Shown here: positions 42,695 to 51,184 of the stretch, one piece after another
Position numbering within the stretch: the first letter of the stretch is position 1
Layout: every line of letters begins with the position of its first letter
DNA from: Rhodopseudomonas boonkerdii
GTDB taxonomy: Bacteria; Pseudomonadota; Alphaproteobacteria; Rhizobiales; Xanthobacteraceae
Reading direction: 5' to 3'
NCBI RefSeq assembly: GCF_021184025.1
Contig: NZ_CP036537.1
Location: 930,001 to 994,000 of the forward strand
Length of the DNA: 64,000 nt
Notes under the pieces: generated by a model
What the model was told of the DNA's origin: nothing
The model's database searches: none
What the model saw: only the letters and a program-made list of their open reading frames with translations
Program-made: the position numbers and the translations under genes

Positions 42695-44751
42695 GCAGCA
42701 ACAGCATCCGGCGCGGGATCGACGAGCACGGTGCGTGCCTTGATGCGGCGATGCTGCAGCAGGTCCGCGACCACCTGTACGTCGTCGGCATGGGCGTCGC
42801 GGCCGGTCTCCAGCAGGATCACCTCGTCGACCATGGCATAGAGGCCATATTCCGACGATGTGGTCCCGAGTTCGCCGCCATCGATGATCACGCGATCGAA
42901 CTGGCGTGCATCGCGTAGTGCAGAAGAGAGAGCCTCGCGCATCTGCTGGTCGGGTGCGCGCAGGCTGACGGTGCCGGTTGGCACGATATGAATATTGGTC
43001 TTGCCGAGCCGATGCGCGGCATCCCGCATGCTCGCGACATGGGCGAGCAATTCGCGCAGGCCCGTACGTCCGTCGAAGCGCAGGCGTGAGGTGACGCGGT
43101 GGCCCCGCAGGTCGGCATCGATGATCAGCGTGTTCTGTCCGGCTTCTTCCAGCGCGCGGGCCAGCTCAAGCGCAACGAGGCCGAGCGAGGGATCGGCCGA
43201 GGCGCGAACCAGCAGCACGGAGTGCCCCTTCGGCGCGGCGGCCAGTTCGGCTGTCACGCGCGCCAATTGCGCTTGCGGCCGGGTTGGCGCAGGTGAAGGG
43301 GCCGGTGCAGGCGGCGAGATCTGCGGCGGCGTTTCGGGCTCCGGCGATGTCACCGGCCGTGCAGCGAGGCTTTCGCGCGCGAGAGCGGCGACGATGCCGA
43401 GGAACAGGCCGCCGAACAGCGCCGCTGCCATGATGATCATGGATGGCGGCCAGCTCTTGCGATCGGGAGGCGAGGCGCGCGAGATCAGGCGGGCATTCGT
43501 GGTGTCGATCACCTGTTGCTCGCTGGCGGTCTTCGCCTTGGCGAGGAAATTCTCATAGATCGCGCGATCGGAATCCGCCTTCCGCTCCAGTTCACGCAGC
43601 GGCACGATGGCTTTCTCGTTGGTCTGCGACAGCGTTTTCAGCGTGTCGAAGCGTGCCTGCAGATTCTGTACGTTGGTACGCTCACTGGCCGCTGCATTGC
43701 GCACGGCTTGGGCGATCAGCCTCACTTCGCTCTTGATGGCGGCCTGAGCATCGCGTACCTGCGCGCGGGCTGCCTGTAGCAGCGGGTGACTCGGCCCGTT
43801 GATCTGTGCCAGCTGCGCTTCCTCGCGCGAGGCATTTGCTGCCTGTGCGCGCAGCTGTGCCATGGTCTGCGACTGCACAGCCTCCGGCAATGCGTCAAGC
43901 GAAGCACCGCCGGCCTCGATCTGCTCGATCAGCTTGACGCGCGCTTGCGCGTCTGTGAGACGAGCGCGGGCATTGGTGAGCTGCGTGTTGGCCTCATCCA
44001 GTTCCTGCTCGGTAACCAGACGATTGCGCGCGCCGACCAGATTGTTCGCGGCCTTATAGGCGGTTACCGCTTGCTCGGACTGGCTCACCGCATTGCGCAT
44101 GCGCTCAAGTTGGGTGGTGATCGCTTCGGAGACGCGGCGATTGAAGCCGGCATTCGCATTGGCCTGTTCTTCGAGATAGGCATTGGCGACTGCGTTGGCG
44201 AGCTTCGCCGCGCGCGCGGCCGTGTCGGCTGAAACCGAGATATCGATCACGAAGGAGCGGTCATTGCGCTTAGCGGTCGTCTTCTGGCGCAGATTGCGTA
44301 TCGCAGCTAGTGCAGGATCTTCTGATCGCGCGATGCCGAACAGCGCTTTGATATTGGCGCCGAGACCGCCTGTGCCGTTGAACTCCGGATCTCTCGTCAG
44401 ATCCGTTTCGGAGACGACGCGCGATAGTACCTCACCGGAGGTGATGATCTTCAACTGGCTTTCGACCAGCAGCATGCCGTCGCCCGGCACTGAGTTCTGC
44501 ATGGCCACGTCGTCCTTGGGCGTCTGTCGATCACGGGGATCGACATAGACCTGCGATGTGGCCGTATAGGACGGGCGTGCGGTGAGGATATAGCTGGCGG
44601 CGAGCGTGCAGAATGCGGCGGTGACGCCCACGACCCAGCCTTTGCGTCGGAGCAGGATGCCGATCATATCCCTGAAATCGAAGCCGTCAGTTATGTTGTC
44701 CGGTACACCGCGGGCGGCTGTATCGTTACTCTCCGCACGCTGAACCGACAT
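42691..44751 (-). CDS. Exopolysaccharide chain-length/BY-kinase-like protein (GumC/ExoP type)
   Basis: The ATG at 44751 follows GGAG by six bases; the product has 686 residues. It has a Wzz domain with a first membrane helix near 35-55, a long periplasmic coiled coil (about 150-410) and a second helix near 435-455, followed by a Pro-rich linker and a C-terminal BY-kinase-like ATPase domain. There the Walker A is decayed (VRASADPSLGLVAL in place of xxxxxGEGKST), whereas Walker A' (LIIDADLRGH) and a Walker-B-like VIIDGGELG remain, and no Tyr cluster ends the protein. It should set polymer length and export, probably without kinase activity. Confidence 0.85.
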   Translation of the reverse strand: MSVQRAESNDTAARGVPDNITDGFDFRDMIGILLRRKGWVVGVTAAFCTLAASYILTARPSYTATSQVYVDPRDRQTPKDDVAMQNSVPGDGMLLVESQLKIITSGEVLSRVVSETDLTRDPEFNGTGGLGANIKALFGIARSEDPALAAIRNLRQKTTAKRNDRSFVIDISVSADTAARAAKLANAVANAYLEEQANANAGFNRRVSEAITTQLERMRNAVSQSEQAVTAYKAANNLVGARNRLVTEQELDEANTQLTNARARLTDAQARVKLIEQIEAGGASLDALPEAVQSQTMAQLRAQAANASREEAQLAQINGPSHPLLQAARAQVRDAQAAIKSEVRLIAQAVRNAAASERTNVQNLQARFDTLKTLSQTNEKAIVPLRELERKADSDRAIYENFLAKAKTASEQQVIDTTNARLISRASPPDRKSWPPSMIIMAAALFGGLFLGIVAALARESLAARPVTSPEPETPPQISPPAPAPSPAPTRPQAQLARVTAELAAAPKGHSVLLVRASADPSLGLVALELARALEEAGQNTLIIDADLRGHRVTSRLRFDGRTGLRELLAHVASMRDAAHRLGKTNIHIVPTGTVSLRAPDQQMREALSSALRDARQFDRVIIDGGELGTTSSEYGLYAMVDEVILLETGRDAHADDVQVVADLLQHRRIKARTVLVDPAPDAVAA

Positions 44752-44876
44752 GTCCCACTCCAACTCGATCGGCCGATCACTGACATTCGCCGCTCGTAGT
44801 CATCGTAAATAAGTAGGGTTAATCGCCGGTTACCCGCGCGGCGCAGGACAAAAGCATAACGGATGATTAATGCTGG

Positions 44877-44892
44877 ACGTGCAATTGCACGT
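44877..44892. promoter_or_regulatory. Perfect 16-bp palindrome between divergent exopolysaccharide genes
   Basis: ACGTGCAATTGCACGT is exactly self-complementary. It lies in the 233-base gap between the divergent wzz-like and wecG-like genes, an expected place for an operator that controls both sides. Confidence 0.5.
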
Positions 44893-44966
44893 TTCTTCTA
44901 TCCGGTTAACCAGTGCTTAAGTGTGTAGCAAGTCGCAGTGCAGTTTTACTACACATGTAATCATAT

Positions 44967-44982
44967 GCGTATAAGGATACGC
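44967..44982 (+). promoter_or_regulatory. Ribosome site in the loop of a hairpin
   Basis: GCGTAT-AAGG-ATACGC is a perfect 6-bp stem whose 4-base loop is the AAGG ribosome site of the next gene; the ATG follows two bases after the stem. This could tune translation of the glycosyltransferase, or alternatively be a DNA dyad for a repressor. Confidence 0.4.
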
Positions 44983-44984
44983 CT

Positions 44985-45956
44985 ATGGTTGTACACTCGA
45001 ACAAACTCGTCGCGGCAAAGATGCAAGCCGTTATCGACGCAGCACATGACGCCTCCGAGCGCATCCTGGACGAGCGCCGGGACACGTCCGACCGGCGCAC
45101 GGCGTCCTTCATTGCCACACAAACGAATCTCGCGCAGCTCGGCCTCGAGGAGCGGCGTTTGTTGCCCGACCGGCGCAGCAGTGTGTTTCATCGCTGGCGT
45201 CGTCTGCCGCTTGGTGGACTTCCGGTGGTTGCGGCCGACAGCAAAGAAACCGCGCGCGTCATCGTGGACGAGGCTCTGAGGCGCAGTTCGCTGTGGCGCT
45301 TTCCCGCTTATCTCACCTCGACCAATGGCGAGGTTACCTATCGTTGCGCGGTCGATAGCGCGGAACGCGCTCTCTTCATGGAGGCCGACGCCATTCATGC
45401 CGATGGCATGGCGCATGTCTTCGCGTCGCGCCTGCATCACGCCGATGGGCTCCCCGAACGCGTCGCTACTTCCGATCTGTTCTATGACGTCGCAGCAGAA
45501 GCAGAGGAGCGTGGCGCTAGCATGTATATGCTCGGCGCCACCGAGGCTTCAAATGCCGCCGCGGTGACGGCGTTGAAGGCACGATATCCCGGAATCAAGA
45601 TGGCGGGTCATCGTCATGGTTTTTTCCGCGACGAAGCCGAGGAGATTGCGGTTTGCGCCGACATTTGCGCGCGGCAACCGGATATCCTGTGGATCTCCAT
45701 GGGCGTACCACGCGAGCAACGCTTCGTCGTCCGGCACCGTCATCGGCTCACCGCGGTCGGAGTCATCAAGACCTCGGGTGGTTTGTTCGACTTTATCTCA
45801 GGGGCGAAAAAGCGCGCCCCGGTCTGGATGCAGGCGATCGGCGTCGAATGGCTGTGGCGCATGTTGCTTGAGCCTCGCCGGCTCGGCTGGCGCTACCTGA
45901 AGACCAATCCGCTCGCTTTGTATCTGCTTCTGAAGAAGCAGGAGTTAAACAAGTAG
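44985..45956 (+). CDS. WecG/TagA/CpsF-family glycosyltransferase
   Basis: A 323-residue GT26 enzyme. After an N-terminal extension of about 70 residues rich in ERR/DRR repeats, the catalytic part shows YLTSTNGEVTYRC, DAIHADGMAHVFASRLHH, MYMLGATEASNAAAV and WISMGVPREQRFV with VIKTSGGLFDFISG, the pattern of WecG/TagA proteins. These transfer N-acetylmannosaminuronic acid, ManNAc or a similar sugar to a lipid-linked acceptor on the cytoplasmic face. It starts the plus-strand polysaccharide operon. Confidence 0.88.
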   Translation: MVVHSNKLVAAKMQAVIDAAHDASERILDERRDTSDRRTASFIATQTNLAQLGLEERRLLPDRRSSVFHRWRRLPLGGLPVVAADSKETARVIVDEALRRSSLWRFPAYLTSTNGEVTYRCAVDSAERALFMEADAIHADGMAHVFASRLHHADGLPERVATSDLFYDVAAEAEERGASMYMLGATEASNAAAVTALKARYPGIKMAGHRHGFFRDEAEEIAVCADICARQPDILWISMGVPREQRFVVRHRHRLTAVGVIKTSGGLFDFISGAKKRAPVWMQAIGVEWLWRMLLEPRRLGWRYLKTNPLALYLLLKKQELNK

Positions 45957-46057
45957 TTCTGCCCCTGCGCCGGATATGCGTGCAGGTGACCGATAAAAGA
46001 CCGGGCGTAGACCAAACAACTCTGTCCGGGGCCCGTTCGCACCGATATTCTGCGCCA

Positions 46058-47422
46058 ATGATATTGCCCGTCATTCATAGAGCCAAAGGCCTGTTCGGTT
46101 CGGCAGTCTCGCGACATCTCCGTCAAGGAGTGGCGCTCACTTTCGGCCTGCAATTCGGCGGCGCCATCGTTTCCTTTGTCATGTACACGCTGGCGGCGCG
46201 GATTCTGTCGCCGGCCGACTTCGGCCATTTAGCGATGTGGCTCTGCGTCTGTCAGCTCAGCAGCGTGGCCGCCGTGCTCGGTCAGGAAATGTTCGTGCTG
46301 CGATCCCTGCACGAATACGCCGTTGCCGGACGGCCCGATCTCGCCAAGGGATCGTTGCTGTTCTCGCTGGCGATCGTTGCCGTCACGCCGCTGTTGCTGG
46401 CCGTTGTCATCGGGATTGTCGGTGTTCTCCTGCTCGGCGAGACGCCGCGTTTGATGGTGGCGACAGGCCTGTTCCTCGTGGGGTCATCGTCGATCACGTT
46501 ATCCAGCCATATCGGCCGCTCTACGGTTAGCGTCTTGCTCGCCGAAGGCATGCGCGATTTCTTCTGGCGGAGCATTGTCGTGGCCGTGATGCTCGGCCTG
46601 ATCGTAACCGGCACGATCATCGAGATCCATGAATTCTTCCTGTTGTCGGTCGCAGGCATCGTGCTTGCGCTAGCAATACAGATTGTCGCCATTGCCCGGC
46701 GGTTGCCGAAGGATCTCTTGGCCGCGCGCCCGAACTGGCAGTTTCGCCACTGGATCAAGGCTTCGCTCGGCTTCTGGGCCGCCGCGATTCTCGAGACCAT
46801 CAACCAGTATTTCGATGTGATCATCGTCTACTGGTTTCTCGATCCGGTCTCCGCCGGCGCCTATTTCGTCGCGTCACGCATTGCCAATATGTTTGCGGTC
46901 GGACTAGGCGCTCTGCACAACGTGTCCACGCGCCGGATTCCGGCGTTGTATTTCTCCGGCAATACGGAAGAGCTGAACAAGGTCCTGAAGTCGATGGCGG
47001 AAATGATGCTGCTCTGCGTCGGAGCCGGTATCGCGCTCGTCCTGTTCGGCGCAGATGAAATCCTTGCGTTGTTCGGTCCTTCTTTCATCGCGCAGAAATG
47101 GACGCTGATCACCCTGGCGCTGGGCACCGCGTTCTATGCGGCTGGCGGGCCCGCATCGTCGGTGCTGATGATCGCTGGTTATGAACGGCGCTATCCATGG
47201 ATCGTCGCCGCCAATATCGTGCTGCGCTTCATTGGATTTGCGATTTTCATTCCGATTTTCGGCCTTTGGGGCGCGGCGTTGGCCGCGTCGATCAGCCTCG
47301 CCATCGTCACCATTGTGCTCAATGTGTTGTGCCGGCGCTGGCTTGGGCTCGATCCGTCGGTACTATTCCTGTTCCGCAAGCGTCCTGCAACGCTGCCGGA
47401 AGCCACGACGCGCGTGTCCTGA
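46058..47422 (+). CDS. Polysaccharide flippase (Wzx/MVF-like)
   Basis: A 454-residue membrane protein with about 12-14 helices and the family pattern LTFGLQFGGAIVSFVMYTLA, ARILSPADFGHLA near the N-terminus. It would flip lipid-linked repeat units across the inner membrane. The ATG at 46058 begins a natural cytoplasmic tail; an in-frame GTG at 45980 is less likely. It lies between two glycosyltransferase genes. Confidence 0.85.
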   Translation: MILPVIHRAKGLFGSAVSRHLRQGVALTFGLQFGGAIVSFVMYTLAARILSPADFGHLAMWLCVCQLSSVAAVLGQEMFVLRSLHEYAVAGRPDLAKGSLLFSLAIVAVTPLLLAVVIGIVGVLLLGETPRLMVATGLFLVGSSSITLSSHIGRSTVSVLLAEGMRDFFWRSIVVAVMLGLIVTGTIIEIHEFFLLSVAGIVLALAIQIVAIARRLPKDLLAARPNWQFRHWIKASLGFWAAAILETINQYFDVIIVYWFLDPVSAGAYFVASRIANMFAVGLGALHNVSTRRIPALYFSGNTEELNKVLKSMAEMMLLCVGAGIALVLFGADEILALFGPSFIAQKWTLITLALGTAFYAAGGPASSVLMIAGYERRYPWIVAANIVLRFIGFAIFIPIFGLWGAALAASISLAIVTIVLNVLCRRWLGLDPSVLFLFRKRPATLPEATTRVS

Positions 47423-47423
47423 C

Positions 47424-48557
47424 ATGTCATCGCGCCGCCTCCTCTTCATTCAGACCCAGGGCGAGAATGCCGGAGCGCAGGAGATCTCACGCCTGGTGGG
47501 GGCCGGGCTGGGCAATCGCGGTTACAATGTCAACCATCTGTTCTTCTACCGAAAGTCTCCGAGCTTCGACGCGCCTGCCAACACGCGCTATTGCAGCCTC
47601 GATCGCCCGCGCGGCTTGGCCGGCGCGCTCAAGTTTCCCATGCAATTGTTGCGCGAAATTCGTGCGATCAAGCCGGATGCCATTCTCACTTTCCAGCACT
47701 ATGGCAATACGGTCGGCGGCATCGCTGCGCGACTTGCCTGCTCTGCGCCAATCATTGCCAATCAGGTTTCGGCACGGATGCTGATGAATCCTTTCGTACG
47801 CACAGCAGATCTCGCACTCGGCCTGCTCGGCACATTCGACCTGATAACCGTCAACTCCGCCGACATGCTCGCGGACTATTCGCGCTATCCGAACAACTAC
47901 AGCAAACGGCTGCGTTACATTCCGCATGGCTTCGATCTGAAGCGGACGAAACTCACCAGGCAGCAAGCCCGCGCTGCTTTCGGTTTGCCCTCCGATGTTC
48001 CTCTGCTCGGTTCCGTCGCCCGCTTGAACTCGGGCAAACGTCTTGATGCGGCGATACGCACGTTGACGAGCTCGCCCGACTGGCATCTCGTGCTCGCCGG
48101 GCAGGGCCCGGATGAGCGACGGCTGCGACAACTTGCTGTTGAGAAACATCTAGAAACTCGGGTATATTTTACCGGCGAACTGCCGCCTGAACGGATCGGC
48201 GATTTTCTGGCGGCCCTCGATGTCTTCGTTTTCCCATCGCAAGCAGAGACGTTCGGCCTCGCAGCAGTTGAGGCCGCGAGCGCAGGCGTGCCTGTCGTCG
48301 CCAATGATCTTCCTGTTCTGCGCGAAGTTCTTGCAGCCGACGGCAAGCCGGCGGCGCTGTTCGTCGATGCGGCAGATGATCGCCAGTTTAGCGATGCGAT
48401 CTCACGTGCACTCCACGACGAGAGACTCCGCGCCGATCTCATTGCGGCCGGCCGGGGGCTGCATGCGCGGTATTCTGTCGCGCGTATGGTCGATCAATAC
48501 GAGCAGCTCCTGTGCGGTCTGTTTGCGCCCGCTGAACAACTTGCGCGGCAGCCATGA
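47424..48557 (+). CDS. GT4-family glycosyltransferase
   Basis: The ATG at 47424 starts right after the flippase stop and gives 377 residues. The GT-B fold is evident: LLFIQTQGENAGAQEISRLV at the start, LLGSVARLNSGKRLDAAI, and FVFPSQAETFGLAAVEAASA with the E-x7-E motif (ETFGLAAVE). It adds a sugar from a nucleotide donor to the growing repeat unit. It overlaps the next gene by 4 bp. Donor and linkage cannot be read. Confidence 0.88.
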   Translation: MSSRRLLFIQTQGENAGAQEISRLVGAGLGNRGYNVNHLFFYRKSPSFDAPANTRYCSLDRPRGLAGALKFPMQLLREIRAIKPDAILTFQHYGNTVGGIAARLACSAPIIANQVSARMLMNPFVRTADLALGLLGTFDLITVNSADMLADYSRYPNNYSKRLRYIPHGFDLKRTKLTRQQARAAFGLPSDVPLLGSVARLNSGKRLDAAIRTLTSSPDWHLVLAGQGPDERRLRQLAVEKHLETRVYFTGELPPERIGDFLAALDVFVFPSQAETFGLAAVEAASAGVPVVANDLPVLREVLAADGKPAALFVDAADDRQFSDAISRALHDERLRADLIAAGRGLHARYSVARMVDQYEQLLCGLFAPAEQLARQP

Positions 48558-50041
48558 TCGTTGAGCTGCGCTGCGATCCGAAACGCCCGAGGGCCTGGAT
48601 CGCAGCTGCGGTTCGGTCGCTGCAGGCGGCCGGCCATACTGTTCAGTTGCGCTGGGTCGAGGCGGCGACAACTCTTCCTGGCTATTTCGACAGGCTGTTT
48701 GCCCTAGAGAAACTGGTGCTGCAAACAGGACCGGCCTGCGGCACTGATCTTGTTGATCGCAATACGGTTGCATCGTCTCCGCCTGAGCCGTCCATCGATA
48801 TTGTCGTCGATTTTACCGACGTTCCGGCGCGTGAAGCCGCGACGCGATCCTATCTGCGCCCACTCTTCAACGGCGAAGCGGGGGAGCTTGCGGCGGTCAC
48901 CGCCATTCTCGCCGGCGATATGCCCGTGGTCGAATTGCGGGACGAGGTCACTGGCGAGATTGTCGATCGCGGGCATCCTTCCACCGAAGTAGCCAACGGA
49001 CTGAGCGGCGCGCTGGACTCGCTGATGGTGCGCACGGTCACGCTCGTCATCGCCAATCTGACCGGCGTGCCACGGCCGCCGCTTCATATGACGCCGTCGT
49101 CACAGCGGCGGGATATCGGTCTGGCACCGCGCTTCGTGCTGTGCGGGCTGGTCAAGCACTTCTTGCGGAAGGTCTATCGGCGGGTCTGCTATGCCCCGCA
49201 CTGGCATATCGGCTGGCGCTTCACCGACGATGACGGGGTGTGGCGGAACCATGATCTCACTGGCGCGCCATGGCATCGCCTGAAAGAGCGTCCGCATCGT
49301 TTTGCGGCGGATCCGTTTGCGGTGACATGGCAGGGCCGCACGGTTGTGTTCTTCGAGGAACTCGATCATCGCGTCGGCAAGGGCGCCATTGCGGCAATCG
49401 AGTTCGATGATAGGGGGCCGGTCGGCGAGATTTTCACCGTGCTCGACGAGCCGTGGCATCTATCTTATCCGTTTCTGATCGAGGATGGCGGCGAGCTCTG
49501 GATGATTCCGGAGTGCTCGACCACCGGCGAGGTTATCCTCTATCGTTGCAAGCGTTTTCCGGATCAGTGGGAGCGCCGCGCCACACTGCTTTCCGGCATC
49601 GAGCTCAGCGATGCGACCATCACCCGGCACGATGGCCGTTATTATCTGTTTGGCGTCACCCGTGAGGGTTCTGGCGGTTATTCCGATACGCTATCGATCT
49701 ATCACGCGGACTGCCTGCTGGGCCCATGGCGACCGCATGCACAAAATCCGGTGTTGCTGGATCGTGCCAATGCGCGCCCCGCCGGCAACTTCGTCGTTCG
49801 TGATGGCCGTCTCTGGCGCCCAGTGCAGGACTGCAGCAGGGGCTATGGTGCCGCCGTCGCGCTGGCCGAGATAACCGAACTCTCGCCGACACGCTTCGCG
49901 CAAATCCGCCGCCATCACGTGACGCCGTCGTCACACTGGCCCGGCCGTAACCTACACACACTCAATCGTCTCGGCCGGCTGGAATTCATTGATGGCACGC
50001 GCATTCAGCCGAAGATCTTTTCTTATTTATTCAAATTGTAA
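48554..50041 (+). CDS. GH43-like propeller transferase, GIPC-transferase-type domain
   Basis: The 495-residue protein has an N-terminal module of about 190 residues of unclear, perhaps formyltransferase-like kind, and a C-terminal five-bladed-propeller-like half. The second half shows RFAADPFAVTWQGRTVVFFE, HLSYPFLIEDGGELWMIPE and GYSDTLSIYHADCLLGPW, the signature of the glucosamine inositolphosphorylceramide transferase-like family. It probably transfers a sugar or modifies the polymer. The ATG overlaps the GT4 stop. Confidence 0.65.
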   Translation: MIVELRCDPKRPRAWIAAAVRSLQAAGHTVQLRWVEAATTLPGYFDRLFALEKLVLQTGPACGTDLVDRNTVASSPPEPSIDIVVDFTDVPAREAATRSYLRPLFNGEAGELAAVTAILAGDMPVVELRDEVTGEIVDRGHPSTEVANGLSGALDSLMVRTVTLVIANLTGVPRPPLHMTPSSQRRDIGLAPRFVLCGLVKHFLRKVYRRVCYAPHWHIGWRFTDDDGVWRNHDLTGAPWHRLKERPHRFAADPFAVTWQGRTVVFFEELDHRVGKGAIAAIEFDDRGPVGEIFTVLDEPWHLSYPFLIEDGGELWMIPECSTTGEVILYRCKRFPDQWERRATLLSGIELSDATITRHDGRYYLFGVTREGSGGYSDTLSIYHADCLLGPWRPHAQNPVLLDRANARPAGNFVVRDGRLWRPVQDCSRGYGAAVALAEITELSPTRFAQIRRHHVTPSSHWPGRNLHTLNRLGRLEFIDGTRIQPKIFSYLFKL

Positions 50042-50246
50042 CGATTGTGGTTACGTTTCGTTAGTTCGATTGACAGCAATGCGATGAGCGCAACTTAACC
50101 TTGATATCGCTTCCCACGTCAGCGCGATTCCAGCGCTTCCGGAATATCGGTACAACGCTACTCAATATCGTTTGAATTTTTCGGTGATCGTCGGCTCGGT
50201 TAGGGTCGCGGTGGCCGGCCCGATACAAATCGACAGGGATGGAGTC

Positions 50247-51176
50247 ATGCTGAAAATTCCGGACAACAAGATCATTGCCGACTGGAAGCCTCATCATAAG
50301 GATTTGTTCGGCGTCCACGTCATCAAGCTGCATCATCGCCTCATCGATACCGGCCTGTTCACGCGCGAAGCGCTGGGCAGGGTGATCGAGCGCTGCCCGG
50401 CCAAGGAGCTCGGAATCGAATCCGTCAGCTTCGATGGCGACGATCATCGCCGCGTCTATGGCGAACTCGGCAAGACCTCTGGCGTTGACGCCATCGCTGC
50501 CATCGAGAAAGGTCGCATCTGGATGAACATCCGCCGCGTCATGGATTGGGCACCGGAATATCGCGAACTGCTCGACAAGATCTTCGACGAGTTCGACGAT
50601 CGAATGGACGGATTCAAGACCTTCAAGCGCAATCTCGGCATTCTCATCTCGTCGCCAAACTGCAAGGTGCCGTATCACTCGGATATCCAGGGGCAGTCGC
50701 TGTGGCAGATCGAGGGCATCAAGCGCGTGTTCCTGTATCCGCGCTCGGATGTTTTCATGTCGCCGAAGAACATCGAGAGGATCCTGCTGCGCGAGACCAC
50801 CGAGGATATGCCTTATCGAGGCTGGTTCGACGAGTTCGCTCAGACCATCGATCTGCATCCGGGCGAGATGATCACCTGGCCGCTTTATGCGCCGCACAAG
50901 GTGGAAAATCATGACTGCCTGAACATCTCGGTCACCATGGAACACTGGACCAAGCCTATCTGGAATTCCTATGCCGTGCATTACGGCAACGGCGTGCTGC
51001 GGCGGACGATTGGTCTGAGCAACGGATCGACAGCGGATCACGGCATCCACGTCTATCCGAAGGCCGCCTCGGCGTTGATCTGGAAAAAGATGGGCAAGCA
51101 GATCGAGGGCGATGTCATCAAGACACGCAATTTCCGCCTCGATCCTGCGAGTGACGACGGTCGCGTGGCGATCTGA
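50247..51176 (+). CDS. Cupin-like 2-oxoglutarate/Fe-type oxygenase
   Basis: The ATG at 50247 follows GGAG by three bases and the protein has 309 residues. KVPYHSDIQGQSLWQIEG (H-x-D) and the later TWPLYAPHKVENHDCLNI, with a candidate third His, form the metal triad of JmjC/cupin-8-like oxygenases. It should hydroxylate a substrate with Fe(II), O2 and 2-oxoglutarate. In a polysaccharide locus it may modify a sugar or lipid part of the polymer. It is separate from the upstream gene by about 205 bases and is followed directly by an acyltransferase gene. Confidence 0.65.
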   Translation: MLKIPDNKIIADWKPHHKDLFGVHVIKLHHRLIDTGLFTREALGRVIERCPAKELGIESVSFDGDDHRRVYGELGKTSGVDAIAAIEKGRIWMNIRRVMDWAPEYRELLDKIFDEFDDRMDGFKTFKRNLGILISSPNCKVPYHSDIQGQSLWQIEGIKRVFLYPRSDVFMSPKNIERILLRETTEDMPYRGWFDEFAQTIDLHPGEMITWPLYAPHKVENHDCLNISVTMEHWTKPIWNSYAVHYGNGVLRRTIGLSNGSTADHGIHVYPKAASALIWKKMGKQIEGDVIKTRNFRLDPASDDGRVAI

Positions 51177-51184
51177 GCGCCGCC

